Shown here: piece after piece, positions 37,101 through 46,761 of the stretch | How the letters are laid out: every line of letters begins with the position of its first letter | Numbering within the stretch: position 1 is the first letter of the stretch | Virus record (IMG/VR): IMGVR_UViG_3300025132_000057 | Span: 1 to 50,443 of that record | Origin: a virus | Direction: 5' to 3' (one strand) | Length of the DNA stretch: 50,443 nt | Notes under the pieces: generated by a model | What the model saw: only the letters and a program-made list of their open reading frames with translations | What the model was told of the DNA's origin: nothing | The model's database searches: none | Position numbers and translations under genes: made by a program

Positions 37101-40100
37101 CACGATAGAGGAACACATATGGGATATGTGCGTGCACACTTAGGCAGAGTAGTATCAGATTCAGATGGTCGGAGAGGTTTCAGTATAATCATTCACAGCA
37201 CTGTGCCCGGTGCATCTGGAAGAAACTTTTGCGTGTGGCTAGACAACGCACGTGGACAGTTACCTTATCGTCCTCAGTTTTTGATAGGACACGGAGGACG
37301 ATTCCGTAACTATTGGTGCCAACCCGATGAAATCACAGGCGAAAACATGCACCCTGCTCCTATGCCAATCAACCGGTTCGGTCGACCGTTTGCGCCAATA
37401 ACGACATTGAAAGAGTATCTTCCTTCTGATGAAGTAAATGAGCCATTTAGAAACAACCTTGAGTTTGGTCCTGAGACAACTGGTACCGCAGGTAACATGG
37501 CATCATCGACTAGCGAAATCGCATCAGGAAGAAATGCTAACACAATCATCGATGAATCGTTTGAGACAAAGAGTCCATCTTCTCAAGTCATCGATGGTTT
37601 GCGTATAGGTACTCCCGCACGAGCCCGTATCAATTTCGGCGGCCTAACACAAGCAGGTATACCCGGATGGGCACCTGATGCAGGTAAATGGGGGTTCGGT
37701 CGTGACCAGCAAGATACTCGTTTTGAGCACATCTACGGGAACAATGCTACAGCGTTTGCACAGCATGGGAACGTAGATGCCTCTACTACAGGTGGCTACA
37801 TACCTGACTCAGACATTAGGACAGACAACATAGGCAACGGACAGTTGTATGGCATTCGATTTGCTGACCATCGTGGTAAAAATCATACAATACGAATGGT
37901 ATACAGGCAACACAGTCAGGCATTTGCTAACGATTTGACTGTTCTGCCACCAACTCTCGATGACGAAATTGTCATCAGTTTTGACGACCGTGACGTAGGA
38001 CAAGGTGGATTCACGATTGGTAAGCACATGTTCGGTGAAGGTGACGTATGCGGGGAATTTACGTTGGGTACGAAAAAGAAATTCAAGGGCAACCTATGGA
38101 ACAATTATCCGTCACCTGCGACTGGCATATCAGCGACTGTCCAAGTTGTTACAGTGAGTGGGGCTGATGCTCTCAAAATTACATTCTCGGCTCCGTACGA
38201 CACAAGTAGCACTTTAAATCATCCTGACATCTTGGGCTATCTTGGATTCCCTGAGAAGGGTATGATTCAACTCAATGATGTGAGCACTCCCGGTAACAAC
38301 GGTGAACCATTGTATTACCAAAGTCGTTCGTATCATGGGAAAGCAGGTGCATCAGGTGTGCACTATTTGTATAACGCTGAAGGAAACACGTCAGCATACG
38401 GTTCAGGCGTCACACGAATTATCTGCCCACGTATGTCGTTTACGTCTGTATTGACGGACGAGGTTATGGCTGCTGCCGTTGAATTTGCTATGACCATGGA
38501 CGACCCGAACAGTGAGGATGTCAACAAGACCACATTTGACTGTACGCACATGCTTGCACCCGATGGTCGTACGCTCGGCGAATGGGGTGTTTCCTCTACA
38601 GCAATTCGTGTGAAATCGCATTCTTCGTCTAATCGCATTGTACCTTTGCGTAAATTGTTTGAAGTCAGCCGTGAAAAGGATTGGGGGTTCCAAGCAGGGG
38701 CAACCGTTCAGTCTACGGGTACAGGCCACTTAGGTGGATTGACTGGTACTGAAATTAGTGAAGGTACTCGTCTCGATGTAGGTTACATCCCTAAGACTGT
38801 ACTGCACATCACAACAAAGTACAGAGGGACGAATGCAAACACCGCTACTCCAGTTCTTGTAGATAGTATGAACAATGTTGTTGATACTGTGGACTGGACA
38901 CAGAATCTTCGTGGCGATACATTCTATAGAACAGCAGGCGACCGTGTCATACCGTGTGTCAACAGCCCTATGATTAACGTACACAATTCCTCCAGTACGT
39001 CAGTCACGTTACCTTCAAGTCAATATCTGTATCTCATCACTACGCCTGCGTCGACTGATACGGACAGTTGGGCTGAGAAAATCACGGTATGGCTCGGCAG
39101 CGAAGAGTCAGGTATAGTGTCGAGCAAACCCGGTTCAACATCAACGACTGAACTTGAGTTTGTAGCCGATTCAGCACAATGGAGCGGAACAATCGCTAAC
39201 AGCGACATACTTGTAAGGCAAGGTTCTATAGAATATTCTTCTGAGGTTGGAGGCATACGTCGTGCAGGCAGTCATCATGGTGAACCATTCCTTTACTTCC
39301 GTGGAGCGCACGACAGTCCTGACCACTGGGTACCTCTGTACTTTGGAGGTGGGTTCTCAGGTGTTACGCTTGACGTCAACGATGGTACTCAAAACGATTA
39401 CAGTGAGTTCTATGAACATCCGTATTCAGGAGGACCAACAGGTTCGGCTGGATTACAGAACGTAGGTGAAATAGCAGGTTCTCATGCACTCATCGATGCT
39501 AATGCAATGCTCGCTATGTTCCCCGGAACTCCTTACCTTGACCAACACGGAGGTCGCAACAGTATGCCTTTCTTTAATCAAGACGCTATGTTGTCTTTTG
39601 ATTTGGATGCTGGTAATAGTAGTAACGCTTCAAGCACTGGTGTGACATATACGGACAGTACAAACACAGTCCGATGTCAACGACCAAGTCCTATTGTACT
39701 TCGATTCGCCCATCCTCACGCACGTTACAGTGCTTCGGGGGCTACGGATGACCACACAACATACATGATATTCGGACCCGGTCAGGCTGTACCTCACAAC
39801 TTTGCTGCACAGGAACCGCAGTTATCGGGCATTGTCACTGCTGGTAACGGCTACAGTGCTGTACCTACTGGTAAGAATCTGCCAAACGAAATTGCTAACG
39901 GAGGAGCGAGTCGACTTGGATTTAGTGCTCATCTGCCGCCAACCGCTGAGTGGCAGAAAACCAACGTGTCAGGATACAATTACGTTATGAATTGGGAACC
40001 ATCGAAAGGTCATCCAAACAGCACACATTTTGCACAAACAGCAGGCCAAGGTCTATTCTACGATACGCAAATGACTGCAACAAATCCACCTGCTCACGCT

Positions 40101-43100
40101 CACCCAATGTCTTATGTGTTCACTAATTATGCAGGCACCGCCATGGGAGCATCAGGACTTGTTACAACTCTCGCACGCTCATGTGTTTGGCACATGGATG
40201 GAGGCTATCACCCCGGCGGTCACATACTTGATAATCACATAGAGCGTAACCCAAAGCACCCAGTATCAACTGAGCGTATACCAACTGGCTCAAACGCTCA
40301 ACAAAACCCAACTGTGTTCCGTGTGTCGGCTTTGTTAGGAACTGCTTACTTGAGTACGTTCGGAGGTGACACAAACATGACAAGTAATTCAGACTATGTT
40401 GTTGTCGATGCTACTCGTGCACAAAATGCAGAAGAACTCGCTACAATTATATCAGCAGGTATAAACACATTCCCCGGTACTGACCCACTCAAAGCAATAG
40501 GTGGCACGTTCCTGCCCTCGTTCCAAACTGCTGCCAAACAAGACCGATACGGTTGGGTCGAACTAACGATGGCTACTGGTGGGTATACTGCCGAAAGTGG
40601 CGCTGCTGCTACGTTACAGGCGACTGCATCTATTCCTACTACGCTGCCTCAATACGGTTGGTTGCGTATCACAGATGGAGGCTCAAACGTGGGCTTTGCA
40701 TCTTATGCTTCTTACAGTGGTGCTAAGTTTACATTAGCGAAAAACTTGACAACTACAACCAATATCGTCGACCCGACAACAAAGGCTGCTGTTACAGCAT
40801 CAACCATCAACGGATTGGGGGCAGGTGCTGTCAAAATCTATGTATGGACAAAGGCAGGTACGCATCGCTACAACAACACCTCCGAAGCCCGTGACCACAT
40901 GGCGCAGGTTCACTACAGTGGTTACGTTGATGCCGTTGACCGAACCAAACCAATCGGAGCAGTCGGCTGGTCGGGTGAGGCATACTCCTATCTTAACTCG
41001 TACAACGGTACTCAAATTGGCAGCACCAAGTTCCCTGCTGGCAAGGGTGCGTGGCATCCGTTCCTCGGATTCAACCCATACGGAGCAGCCGAATCTTGTT
41101 TGTCAAGTAGTTCACCTGTAGGTGCTGACACAATACCTGCAAGCGTATATGAGCAGTCATGCGAGATTGGCTTATCTTCTCGACACTTGATTGCAGTAAC
41201 ACATGAGAGCGAGATGCCTCTGATAGCAAAGGCTGACCGTGATGGCATCTTGTGTGCTGGTGATTGGCTGGATTTAAAGCGCAGTGACAAAGTAATATTT
41301 GCGGGTACAACCCAGTGGGATACTGCAAAGGTGCACAACCGTGACCGATATGTTGGACCTGCGACCGCCGGTCCTCACGTCGAAGCAATGATGTTAGCCG
41401 ATGTAAGTTCTTACCCACCTACTGCATCATACCCTGCTGTAGGCACTGAAACATACTGGCACAGTCGTGTCACAGCGGCCTCTCACATTGAAAGGGCTGA
41501 CCCATGTCAAAGTCCTACTGGTGATTTGTTTTGGGATAAGTCAAAGGTCACTGCAAGTCAATTCCATGAGGATACTACTACATACGGCGTGAATTGCCAA
41601 GGTGTACAATCATTAACTGAATACAGCGCAGTAAGCACTGGGCTATACAAATTTTACAACGAGAGGCAGGCTGCTCGCAACTTCAACGAAGAGCATGTTG
41701 TTTGGAAGCGCATGGATGGTGGTAACCTTACTATGCCTGCTGTCAACGCACGTGGACTGGGAATGGTACCGTGGGTCTATAGAAAAGATGGCTCGTCTTA
41801 CAAAAAGGTCGGAGAGACTATTCTTGGAAACAACCGGTTTTCGTTTGAGACAACGAACGGGGCAATGTTCCCAGTCATTCAGGCACAGGAATTATCTCAT
41901 CCTCAGTTGGCTGAGCAGAATAAATTCACAGTTGAATTTGCTCTTGATATACCAAACGAAGAGCAGCAGTTCCAAAGCCTACAGGTATTAGACGACACTG
42001 GGCAAGAGCACAGATTAGCAGGTGGAAGCCCACTCGGTACTGTTATTCTCGATTTCAGACATCTGAGTAACAGAGATGTAGAAGGACTATCACCTGCTCT
42101 CGCAGGCTCAGGTATATCTCCTAACTTGAAAATACGATTACCAGAGGCTGACGAAATACCCGGCAACATCATCGTAAGACCAAGTTTCGACCGCATACAA
42201 GGGTATCAGACTGAGACTATGGGAAGTGGTGGATTGCAACATCCATCACAGCCTCAACAGGCAATCACCGATATGTTCAACGATACGAAGCCCGGACCTC
42301 GTGCTTGGCCTACATGGGAAAATAACGGATGGGAGCACTTGAGTCAAGATGGTACTGATGTATCAGCAACACGCCTTTCATCACCTGATTCATCTTCTAA
42401 GGGTTGGTCTGACCACACAAACAACAACCCGCTTGAGACAGCCTACGAGCCACATGACCGTTCACTACAATTCCACATCACACGAATGGGTGTGACAATG
42501 ACGCACCGTGACGATGTTGATGAGTTGTCTTTTACTTCACTGTCAGGGACTGACATTAACGTAACGTCAAACCCTCAACTCGCCGTTTGGAAGGTCGACA
42601 GTGAAAAGAGTGGAGGACGTTGGTTCTTGCGAGTTTACGACCCAACTACAGACAAAGGTGTCATTGCTTCATATGAGAACACAGGTACAAACAAATTCAC
42701 TGATGTGGTTGTATCTCCTGATTTTGTATCGTTTGTTACAGGTAAAACTGGACTCAAGGTTGTACCATCATACTACATGCCTGCTGGTAGTACACGCTTC
42801 TTTGCATCACGTCGATTGCGTGACCACAGCGAGTACAGTGGGTCAAGTCCTGACATGCCGAACATTGATTGGTCAGGAGTTACGACAACTCCGTACACTC
42901 AATTGACTGCACCAAAGATGACGCCTATGCCTATTCCTCGTATGGGTCATCACTATGTAACTCCTACAATGGCTCTTGCACCCGGTCATTATGCTCACCC
43001 TGCATATCAACGAATGTATGACTTACATCTTGCTTGTCGCAGCGCATCGAACAAGCCACTTGAAGATGCTTACTTGAGCGATGGCGAAGTAGTCAGCAAC

Positions 43101-46100
43101 GTACCCGGTCGTGACCCACTTGTTTGGTTCAGCGGACCAACAGCCGCCTACGGACCTTCTGACATACACGGTGGTGCGTTTACGCTCATGACCGAGACGA
43201 AGGTCAAGTACGATGGTTATGGTATCGCTGCATCGAACGGTTCGGCAGGGACAACCAACTCACAAGGCGGACATTCAATTGTGTTGGAAGCAGCGGGAAC
43301 GTACACGCTTGACAACCACTTCCCTGACCCAATGGAAGTCGGAGCGTATCAGATTATCATTCAGCCGAATGTATTCTCTCAACAAATCACAGGTTATCAC
43401 CTAAATCATAGCAATGCGACAAAGGCACCTTCTGAATCAGGTCCAAAGGTAACTGAACTGACAGGTCAACAAATCAACACTGTCATCGCTATAGAACACG
43501 ATACGTCGAGCAGTGGCGGTATGACGCTTGTACTTGCTGAGGCAACTATGGCTGACGTACGAGGTTGTGAGATTATCATCAACGAAGTTATGCTTGATTT
43601 AGAACCTGATGCAGGGAGTCAGTTTACCAACATACCTGCATTGGGTTTGTACAATTCACTCGGTGTTGACGAAACTGCATCACCTGCATTCACACGACGT
43701 AGTTTACCTTATCGACCTAACATGTTTATTCAGACAACGCCGGGTATGACAACTACTGTACCATGGTGGGCGCAATTGCACAAAGACGGCGCTCGCAGTA
43801 GTGCGGCTGATGAGTTCAAATTCCTTGAGTGGCATACACCTGACCACTACTATCAGTTGAATCGACCTGCGTTTGGTGCAGTTGGTGCACAGATTACACT
43901 CGCAGGTTTTTCAACAATTTATCCTGACATCTACGGTGAGCACTACAGAGCACGTAGCCTTAACCCAAATTGCGTCGTTGTATCATTCGATGCAAGTGCA
44001 CAGACGGTTACTGTCGACAACAACGAGTTGTTCCCAGTTGAGCCATATTACAACGAAGTATTGGAGTATATTGACGCAGGTGGTGTAAGGCGCACTGCTA
44101 CGTATACAAACCGTACAGGTACGCTTGCTCACGCAACGCTTAGTGTAGCCACAACATTTGAGGGCGTATCGACAGCGAACTTATTCTTTACCAACCTAAC
44201 AGCGGATACAATCATTCGGCTTAGCGGACCATATGATAATAGAAAGGCTGGTGACATATTCAAGAATTCTGAATCGAGTATTGCTACACGCACACTTGCA
44301 CAAACATTCGCAGGTACAAGAGATACAAACTCATTGCACACACCCGATGCGTTCTTGTGCATGTGGCACCCAAATCTTGGACGCCCGTATACATATTATT
44401 CGGATAACAGCAGTAGGTCATTCTATAGCGCTACAGGTACAGCCGACTCTCCTGTCAACAAGGTGTCACTCAACAACATTCCTGAGCATTTTGAAACAAT
44501 TCATTACCATGACTTCTTTTATGCGGCATCGAAAGGTCCGTTTGCTCTCGGCATGAAGTGGGTTGCTCCACCGCATGATGCTGATAATGATGCGGCTACA
44601 ACCGACTTCCACGACGGAACTGTGTATACCGCTGCACAAATGGATGCACTCGTTGATGCTACAGGCACACTCGACCATCAAGGTGGTACTGACGGCTCAG
44701 ATAAATACAACTTCGCAGGCTATTGGCCGAGTGGTTCTCGTGGAGGCGCAGGCTCAAGTCGCCTCGATGGATTCCTTGAGGCTGTCATCGGATGGGGTGG
44801 CAAATTGTTTGGCATAGACTGCGTAGGATTCCGTGATGATAGCGGCATAGAAGAGCGTACCTATGCACAGATGACATCGGCCTCAGACCATGCACGGAAT
44901 ACGTGCTTTGGTTACCGCTTTTCGGTAAGGCAACCGTACAACAGACCACGTTGGTCACCATACGTACGAGGTTGGCTTGAAGGTACAGGTACTACAAATG
45001 CACTGCTCGGATATTATCACGGCTCATTCATTCAACAAGACAGTAAAACAGACGGCTGGGATTCGGGTGACGATTTCCCTTCTACTTACACTGGTATATT
45101 GGAGCGACTGACTCAAATCAGTGCCATGCTCAATCAAGACCAAATCGGTCGACAGGTACGATACAGCGATGGTCGTCGTATGACACAGCCGTTCGGCTGT
45201 CCTGTACGAACAGTACGCAACGGTTCATCTGTTCGACGTATGTATCCGAACGACCATGCAGGTTTGGGTATTGCTGAATTAGCAAATGCTCATCGCTATT
45301 ATCTGATTGATTGGTGGGGCAATGCACGTGGTGAAGATGTAAGACGGTTCCCTGTACGTGGATTCGGAATTCGACCTGCGTGGGACCCTGAGGATGCGTA
45401 CGCTGATACAAACGTCACTCATCGACCTGCTGCAAATAGTTTGTTTGGTGGTGACGGAACTGATAGATACAGTGGTAACGCCAACAATGACAACAACGCT
45501 TCTTCAAACATGGGTACTGCGGATTGGTTCAATCCAGCGAGTGCCATGCGTGTCGGTGACAGAGGTGACGGACGTGGTGTCCGTTGGCCTACGCATTTCA
45601 ACGAAAGCCTGTTGGCTGACGTATCTGAAACAGTTGAGCCAGCAGGTTTAGTCGTATCTCAGCCAACTGCCGAACCAACGGTCGGTAAGGGACTGATTCG
45701 ACCACGCAATGATGTTTTACAGTCTGACGAAACGGAGCGTGGAATCAGTAACAGGCTCGACCTCGCTGACGAGGACGGTCTATTGAAACCAACTGCTATG
45801 GTCAGTGAAGGAATTGAGTCGGTAACTGCTGACTCGATGCTTGCAGAGCCTGTAGGCGGAGATGGTGTCCGCATCGGATTAGACATTGACACGCTCGCTG
45901 AACTCAACGATGGTGTCAGTCGTGAATATGTTATCATGAGCACAGAGGCTCACAGTTTGCACACTGACCGTGAAGTAGGACAGCGTACAACTCTACGTGG
46001 TGCACTTGACATCGGAAGTCAAACACTTGGTCATCTTGACATGACTACACTCTCTTGGAGTGCTCAGCCTGTCAAGGGTGTGTTGCGTGTATCGAACGCT

Positions 46101-46757
46101 CACGCATTTTGGGCGCTTGGCGGTACATACGTGATGGATTGGTCAGTGCGAGAAGGTGTGCTATCTGACTTTGGTTGGGGTGCAACTACTGCGGCGGATT
46201 CAACGAACCCGTATCAGGATGCAAACCATTCGCCAAAGGTTGACCGTACCAACAATACTGATAGCAGTATCGAGTTATTGATGCGCCCTGTCATGACACT
46301 TGACAAGTCACACGTACAGATGTTCCGACACAACCCAGTTGTTACAAGTGGCACTCCTCAAGCCAGCCCTAACTTCTATTCCGCTACTGGTGGATGTAAG
46401 TATGGGTTCTATGTGAGCGACATACCGTCTGCTCGTACAGGTACGCCTTCGTCGCCTCCGTACAAACCAGTGTATGCCATTAAGCCTGCGAGCAGTGTGA
46501 CCACATCAACAAGCGACGGTCCAAAAATTCTCGGAGTTGACGTAACAGGGTATGTCAAGACTGACATAACACAGCCAGTCGCTCGTATCGTCATGAGTGA
46601 GAACACGTTGGAGCACTTCCGTAGCGATGCACCTCGTCGTTTGTCAGAGAATGGTGAATCGGATTTCACAGTACAGCCACGTCACAGTCAAACCCTACAC
46701 CCGAAGGGCAGTTCAGGCGATACGTCTTTTAACACGGGCGACCACAGTGGAGAGTGA
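31122..46757 (+). CDS. Giant 5211-residue tail adhesin with N-terminal LamG-like domain
   Basis: One uninterrupted frame of 15.6 kb, about a third of the window. ATG 31122 is 6 bases after AGGTG (31111-31115); GTG 31113 is less likely. Residues about 6-240 resemble a LamG/concanavalin A-like lectin domain: 'MRFNGISDAVIIP', 'FTLEAWIIPDSGGIVWEY', 'LSLRINGDVVATK', 'GLWRFEEP'. The rest is beta-rich, high in Ser, Thr, Gly, Asn, Tyr and His, with few Cys and no coiled coil. A small repeat module around residues 885-935 ('GVQIGTVNSVTSTSITL') is shared with the adaptor protein. No catalytic motif was recognised. No signal peptide is visible. It lies between the distal-tail paralogues and a hub-like protein, so it is probably the central tail-tip/receptor-binding or side-fibre protein. 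It ends with a polar 'GDTSFNTGDHSGE' tail. The frame is certain, the adhesin role inferred. Confidence 0.85.
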   Translation: MVVSADSTYAMRFNGISDAVIIPMHKFSQDAGNFQKGASVNDMSIPNVIDSFTLEAWIIPDSGGIVWEYEHVMRLIVGAPSSSAPASFQVKLRNKDTGNENTFSMSSAVPITKSDGSVSHYDGVTYPRPAIFAHDSYDALNGVKNNNGAMHDGHRELLQVAFVFNKRHLSLRINGDVVATKFLEADHELVIYPTQISIGGQGGEFRGTIEAIHWARGAHDSSVDSYAPVSTDSTLGLWRFEEPVEPISTILELPSVSASTAANSTIAVGTAVAQSLIGTLIGQSGLTTVDFASSTYSSGDYSITKNTSNSSSILSIPRVSYNLLINPVGYNRTTGVPNREAPERVRLMSIDATAGTITVESIHLDFDSNASTGRRGLLMAHSASDAVVVIGDCLVDNGTANQGVGTGTQFSNRQSQVIIDESDFENHGIVFSTRMSVVDDPYMKYSATTNMGTDFTTGHTARHTLNHAKSHPYMGMLPRPIDAQVEHNIDGSASVMTATFAPQYANVRDAAPANSIVSFYDISGPFSVASTSFTSVVQQVVENGMAGITDTKRNILAIGVDNVSDFLLRSATSTSTDTLTTDSAEHIRHMTPSSTSRTAVLELPSLLQYGRPGLVQIKYNAVDITGRGIKHAATARLTTGIGSGGTVLTFSSVKQFGTDTSTITADLISIGGEVAGASSITATISHSANTLTFSSATTGAFQTAAAANAIVNSYLSHGALLVESTYPDVAEEVASGIRIIDLIHEDVNSGNSNLHAAGGTIRCIKTPQMTFASGQLNGDDEEGHQTERALDFTMCPDNYLPVHSSDNPQSNPKRILSPRSSNSKRDSVFNKLVVIPSTNGNDTFDIDTNDELVQGKQGQVRNSTGIYVNNSGGYASGTTTINVDGVNATSIFGAGSRVFNLSGVQIGTVNSVTSTSITLSSASTDAVTDDEELFYQPRANSLGTTSQSSGVHEVFDIIAHNDSGIFTELIIQPSDRSRFTQLSKLFTNEGGTTVRSNKFEIHYLMGRGRALTMSDGDSGTSVLRAHGLGADLAANSVSVKGDGAPDSFIVKETMPGAPVVTVTLGGAGQGAINTKPTYSPSPTARLAWSTRRDCSARVSLTTSTAVTVVPLNNKSSALSSWGTYCFPKIGRIYFAAAIQSDDSTRKYASAEYTSKDGTGFTFSSGTGHTGSGKFVLANGTESDSFSDWLSATGIITGSVIELDDKFNEESLCNDGTTVNDRLFQTLDTVQHDYQLGTQYASTRAMVEIPLFDDFFFENEAEGIFPGPDNSMKLHLDATYAAPTWAPNPVGRRAPSVVPDDPTVNSAFSTSIKTNEHRRGTVVSQPYDSTNRHIYVQDYKVFPIATAAPVTVASIDGALRYRRAFLPSGEWVLYDSRNTSGYLEVAGSASTDDNWAFSKNFLQELSVGVSIIPASGFQDMNYSSIADNPLVDSAGFEARRPYYYDRANVMTQGGNVDYGMKQYVSAVEFRAGPRANPHLKRIKNKRARSTVSLFFSPQLLLSDAADFPMSNTHDTDYKYRIAWWNGTVYKFAHYDTINTATGVIMLNNIDSGFAPQAGDEIILWDMHSVNGTYPEIKEDAFLNTKWGNPYCNGGLRAGDTVWMNMHYTNPHAIEGLFCKSRGTLNEAEVWSGFLEGEGDFATTPRESIPMENFLIGNTCIETARNFVQHINKTIELNYEALGLPASGAPTVAYIDPYQSTEEHARVLLYDVAHDREFIAFQDLWMQVQSSPQAATIGAEPKSTGTINNQVSNSGTGLDVANGFPSQDKSLASTTQSEFMESAMAHKSTWNLNVDLSTHATGYHGHTPSDPDVDGIQPRTNEYVKDSGNSKHKELYSTTVETATYFDTPDGTRCIPVFLALKGIRTTVLDLSTHEETRLQHLPHWTNMDFVRRLSIDFGEIGVKDGIRNIEAAAREIVRLINQAGAANGRTHAKRPADQYFGESERFGLSNTGAQSDSINSVVDPTAAHMNAAFAATGSTHDPAPFWDKEKAFAAHDRGTHMGYVRAHLGRVVSDSDGRRGFSIIIHSTVPGASGRNFCVWLDNARGQLPYRPQFLIGHGGRFRNYWCQPDEITGENMHPAPMPINRFGRPFAPITTLKEYLPSDEVNEPFRNNLEFGPETTGTAGNMASSTSEIASGRNANTIIDESFETKSPSSQVIDGLRIGTPARARINFGGLTQAGIPGWAPDAGKWGFGRDQQDTRFEHIYGNNATAFAQHGNVDASTTGGYIPDSDIRTDNIGNGQLYGIRFADHRGKNHTIRMVYRQHSQAFANDLTVLPPTLDDEIVISFDDRDVGQGGFTIGKHMFGEGDVCGEFTLGTKKKFKGNLWNNYPSPATGISATVQVVTVSGADALKITFSAPYDTSSTLNHPDILGYLGFPEKGMIQLNDVSTPGNNGEPLYYQSRSYHGKAGASGVHYLYNAEGNTSAYGSGVTRIICPRMSFTSVLTDEVMAAAVEFAMTMDDPNSEDVNKTTFDCTHMLAPDGRTLGEWGVSSTAIRVKSHSSSNRIVPLRKLFEVSREKDWGFQAGATVQSTGTGHLGGLTGTEISEGTRLDVGYIPKTVLHITTKYRGTNANTATPVLVDSMNNVVDTVDWTQNLRGDTFYRTAGDRVIPCVNSPMINVHNSSSTSVTLPSSQYLYLITTPASTDTDSWAEKITVWLGSEESGIVSSKPGSTSTTELEFVADSAQWSGTIANSDILVRQGSIEYSSEVGGIRRAGSHHGEPFLYFRGAHDSPDHWVPLYFGGGFSGVTLDVNDGTQNDYSEFYEHPYSGGPTGSAGLQNVGEIAGSHALIDANAMLAMFPGTPYLDQHGGRNSMPFFNQDAMLSFDLDAGNSSNASSTGVTYTDSTNTVRCQRPSPIVLRFAHPHARYSASGATDDHTTYMIFGPGQAVPHNFAAQEPQLSGIVTAGNGYSAVPTGKNLPNEIANGGASRLGFSAHLPPTAEWQKTNVSGYNYVMNWEPSKGHPNSTHFAQTAGQGLFYDTQMTATNPPAHAHPMSYVFTNYAGTAMGASGLVTTLARSCVWHMDGGYHPGGHILDNHIERNPKHPVSTERIPTGSNAQQNPTVFRVSALLGTAYLSTFGGDTNMTSNSDYVVVDATRAQNAEELATIISAGINTFPGTDPLKAIGGTFLPSFQTAAKQDRYGWVELTMATGGYTAESGAAATLQATASIPTTLPQYGWLRITDGGSNVGFASYASYSGAKFTLAKNLTTTTNIVDPTTKAAVTASTINGLGAGAVKIYVWTKAGTHRYNNTSEARDHMAQVHYSGYVDAVDRTKPIGAVGWSGEAYSYLNSYNGTQIGSTKFPAGKGAWHPFLGFNPYGAAESCLSSSSPVGADTIPASVYEQSCEIGLSSRHLIAVTHESEMPLIAKADRDGILCAGDWLDLKRSDKVIFAGTTQWDTAKVHNRDRYVGPATAGPHVEAMMLADVSSYPPTASYPAVGTETYWHSRVTAASHIERADPCQSPTGDLFWDKSKVTASQFHEDTTTYGVNCQGVQSLTEYSAVSTGLYKFYNERQAARNFNEEHVVWKRMDGGNLTMPAVNARGLGMVPWVYRKDGSSYKKVGETILGNNRFSFETTNGAMFPVIQAQELSHPQLAEQNKFTVEFALDIPNEEQQFQSLQVLDDTGQEHRLAGGSPLGTVILDFRHLSNRDVEGLSPALAGSGISPNLKIRLPEADEIPGNIIVRPSFDRIQGYQTETMGSGGLQHPSQPQQAITDMFNDTKPGPRAWPTWENNGWEHLSQDGTDVSATRLSSPDSSSKGWSDHTNNNPLETAYEPHDRSLQFHITRMGVTMTHRDDVDELSFTSLSGTDINVTSNPQLAVWKVDSEKSGGRWFLRVYDPTTDKGVIASYENTGTNKFTDVVVSPDFVSFVTGKTGLKVVPSYYMPAGSTRFFASRRLRDHSEYSGSSPDMPNIDWSGVTTTPYTQLTAPKMTPMPIPRMGHHYVTPTMALAPGHYAHPAYQRMYDLHLACRSASNKPLEDAYLSDGEVVSNVPGRDPLVWFSGPTAAYGPSDIHGGAFTLMTETKVKYDGYGIAASNGSAGTTNSQGGHSIVLEAAGTYTLDNHFPDPMEVGAYQIIIQPNVFSQQITGYHLNHSNATKAPSESGPKVTELTGQQINTVIAIEHDTSSSGGMTLVLAEATMADVRGCEIIINEVMLDLEPDAGSQFTNIPALGLYNSLGVDETASPAFTRRSLPYRPNMFIQTTPGMTTTVPWWAQLHKDGARSSAADEFKFLEWHTPDHYYQLNRPAFGAVGAQITLAGFSTIYPDIYGEHYRARSLNPNCVVVSFDASAQTVTVDNNELFPVEPYYNEVLEYIDAGGVRRTATYTNRTGTLAHATLSVATTFEGVSTANLFFTNLTADTIIRLSGPYDNRKAGDIFKNSESSIATRTLAQTFAGTRDTNSLHTPDAFLCMWHPNLGRPYTYYSDNSSRSFYSATGTADSPVNKVSLNNIPEHFETIHYHDFFYAASKGPFALGMKWVAPPHDADNDAATTDFHDGTVYTAAQMDALVDATGTLDHQGGTDGSDKYNFAGYWPSGSRGGAGSSRLDGFLEAVIGWGGKLFGIDCVGFRDDSGIEERTYAQMTSASDHARNTCFGYRFSVRQPYNRPRWSPYVRGWLEGTGTTNALLGYYHGSFIQQDSKTDGWDSGDDFPSTYTGILERLTQISAMLNQDQIGRQVRYSDGRRMTQPFGCPVRTVRNGSSVRRMYPNDHAGLGIAELANAHRYYLIDWWGNARGEDVRRFPVRGFGIRPAWDPEDAYADTNVTHRPAANSLFGGDGTDRYSGNANNDNNASSNMGTADWFNPASAMRVGDRGDGRGVRWPTHFNESLLADVSETVEPAGLVVSQPTAEPTVGKGLIRPRNDVLQSDETERGISNRLDLADEDGLLKPTAMVSEGIESVTADSMLAEPVGGDGVRIGLDIDTLAELNDGVSREYVIMSTEAHSLHTDREVGQRTTLRGALDIGSQTLGHLDMTTLSWSAQPVKGVLRVSNAHAFWALGGTYVMDWSVREGVLSDFGWGATTAADSTNPYQDANHSPKVDRTNNTDSSIELLMRPVMTLDKSHVQMFRHNPVVTSGTPQASPNFYSATGGCKYGFYVSDIPSARTGTPSSPPYKPVYAIKPASSVTTSTSDGPKILGVDVTGYVKTDITQPVARIVMSENTLEHFRSDAPRRLSENGESDFTVQPRHSQTLHPKGSSGDTSFNTGDHSGE

Positions 46758-46761
46758 TAGC

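Noticed and set aside
46597-46761. Upstream extension of the hub-like gene
   Set aside because: Overlaps the giant gene; no start signal, and ATG 46762 has GGAGAGTGA upstream.
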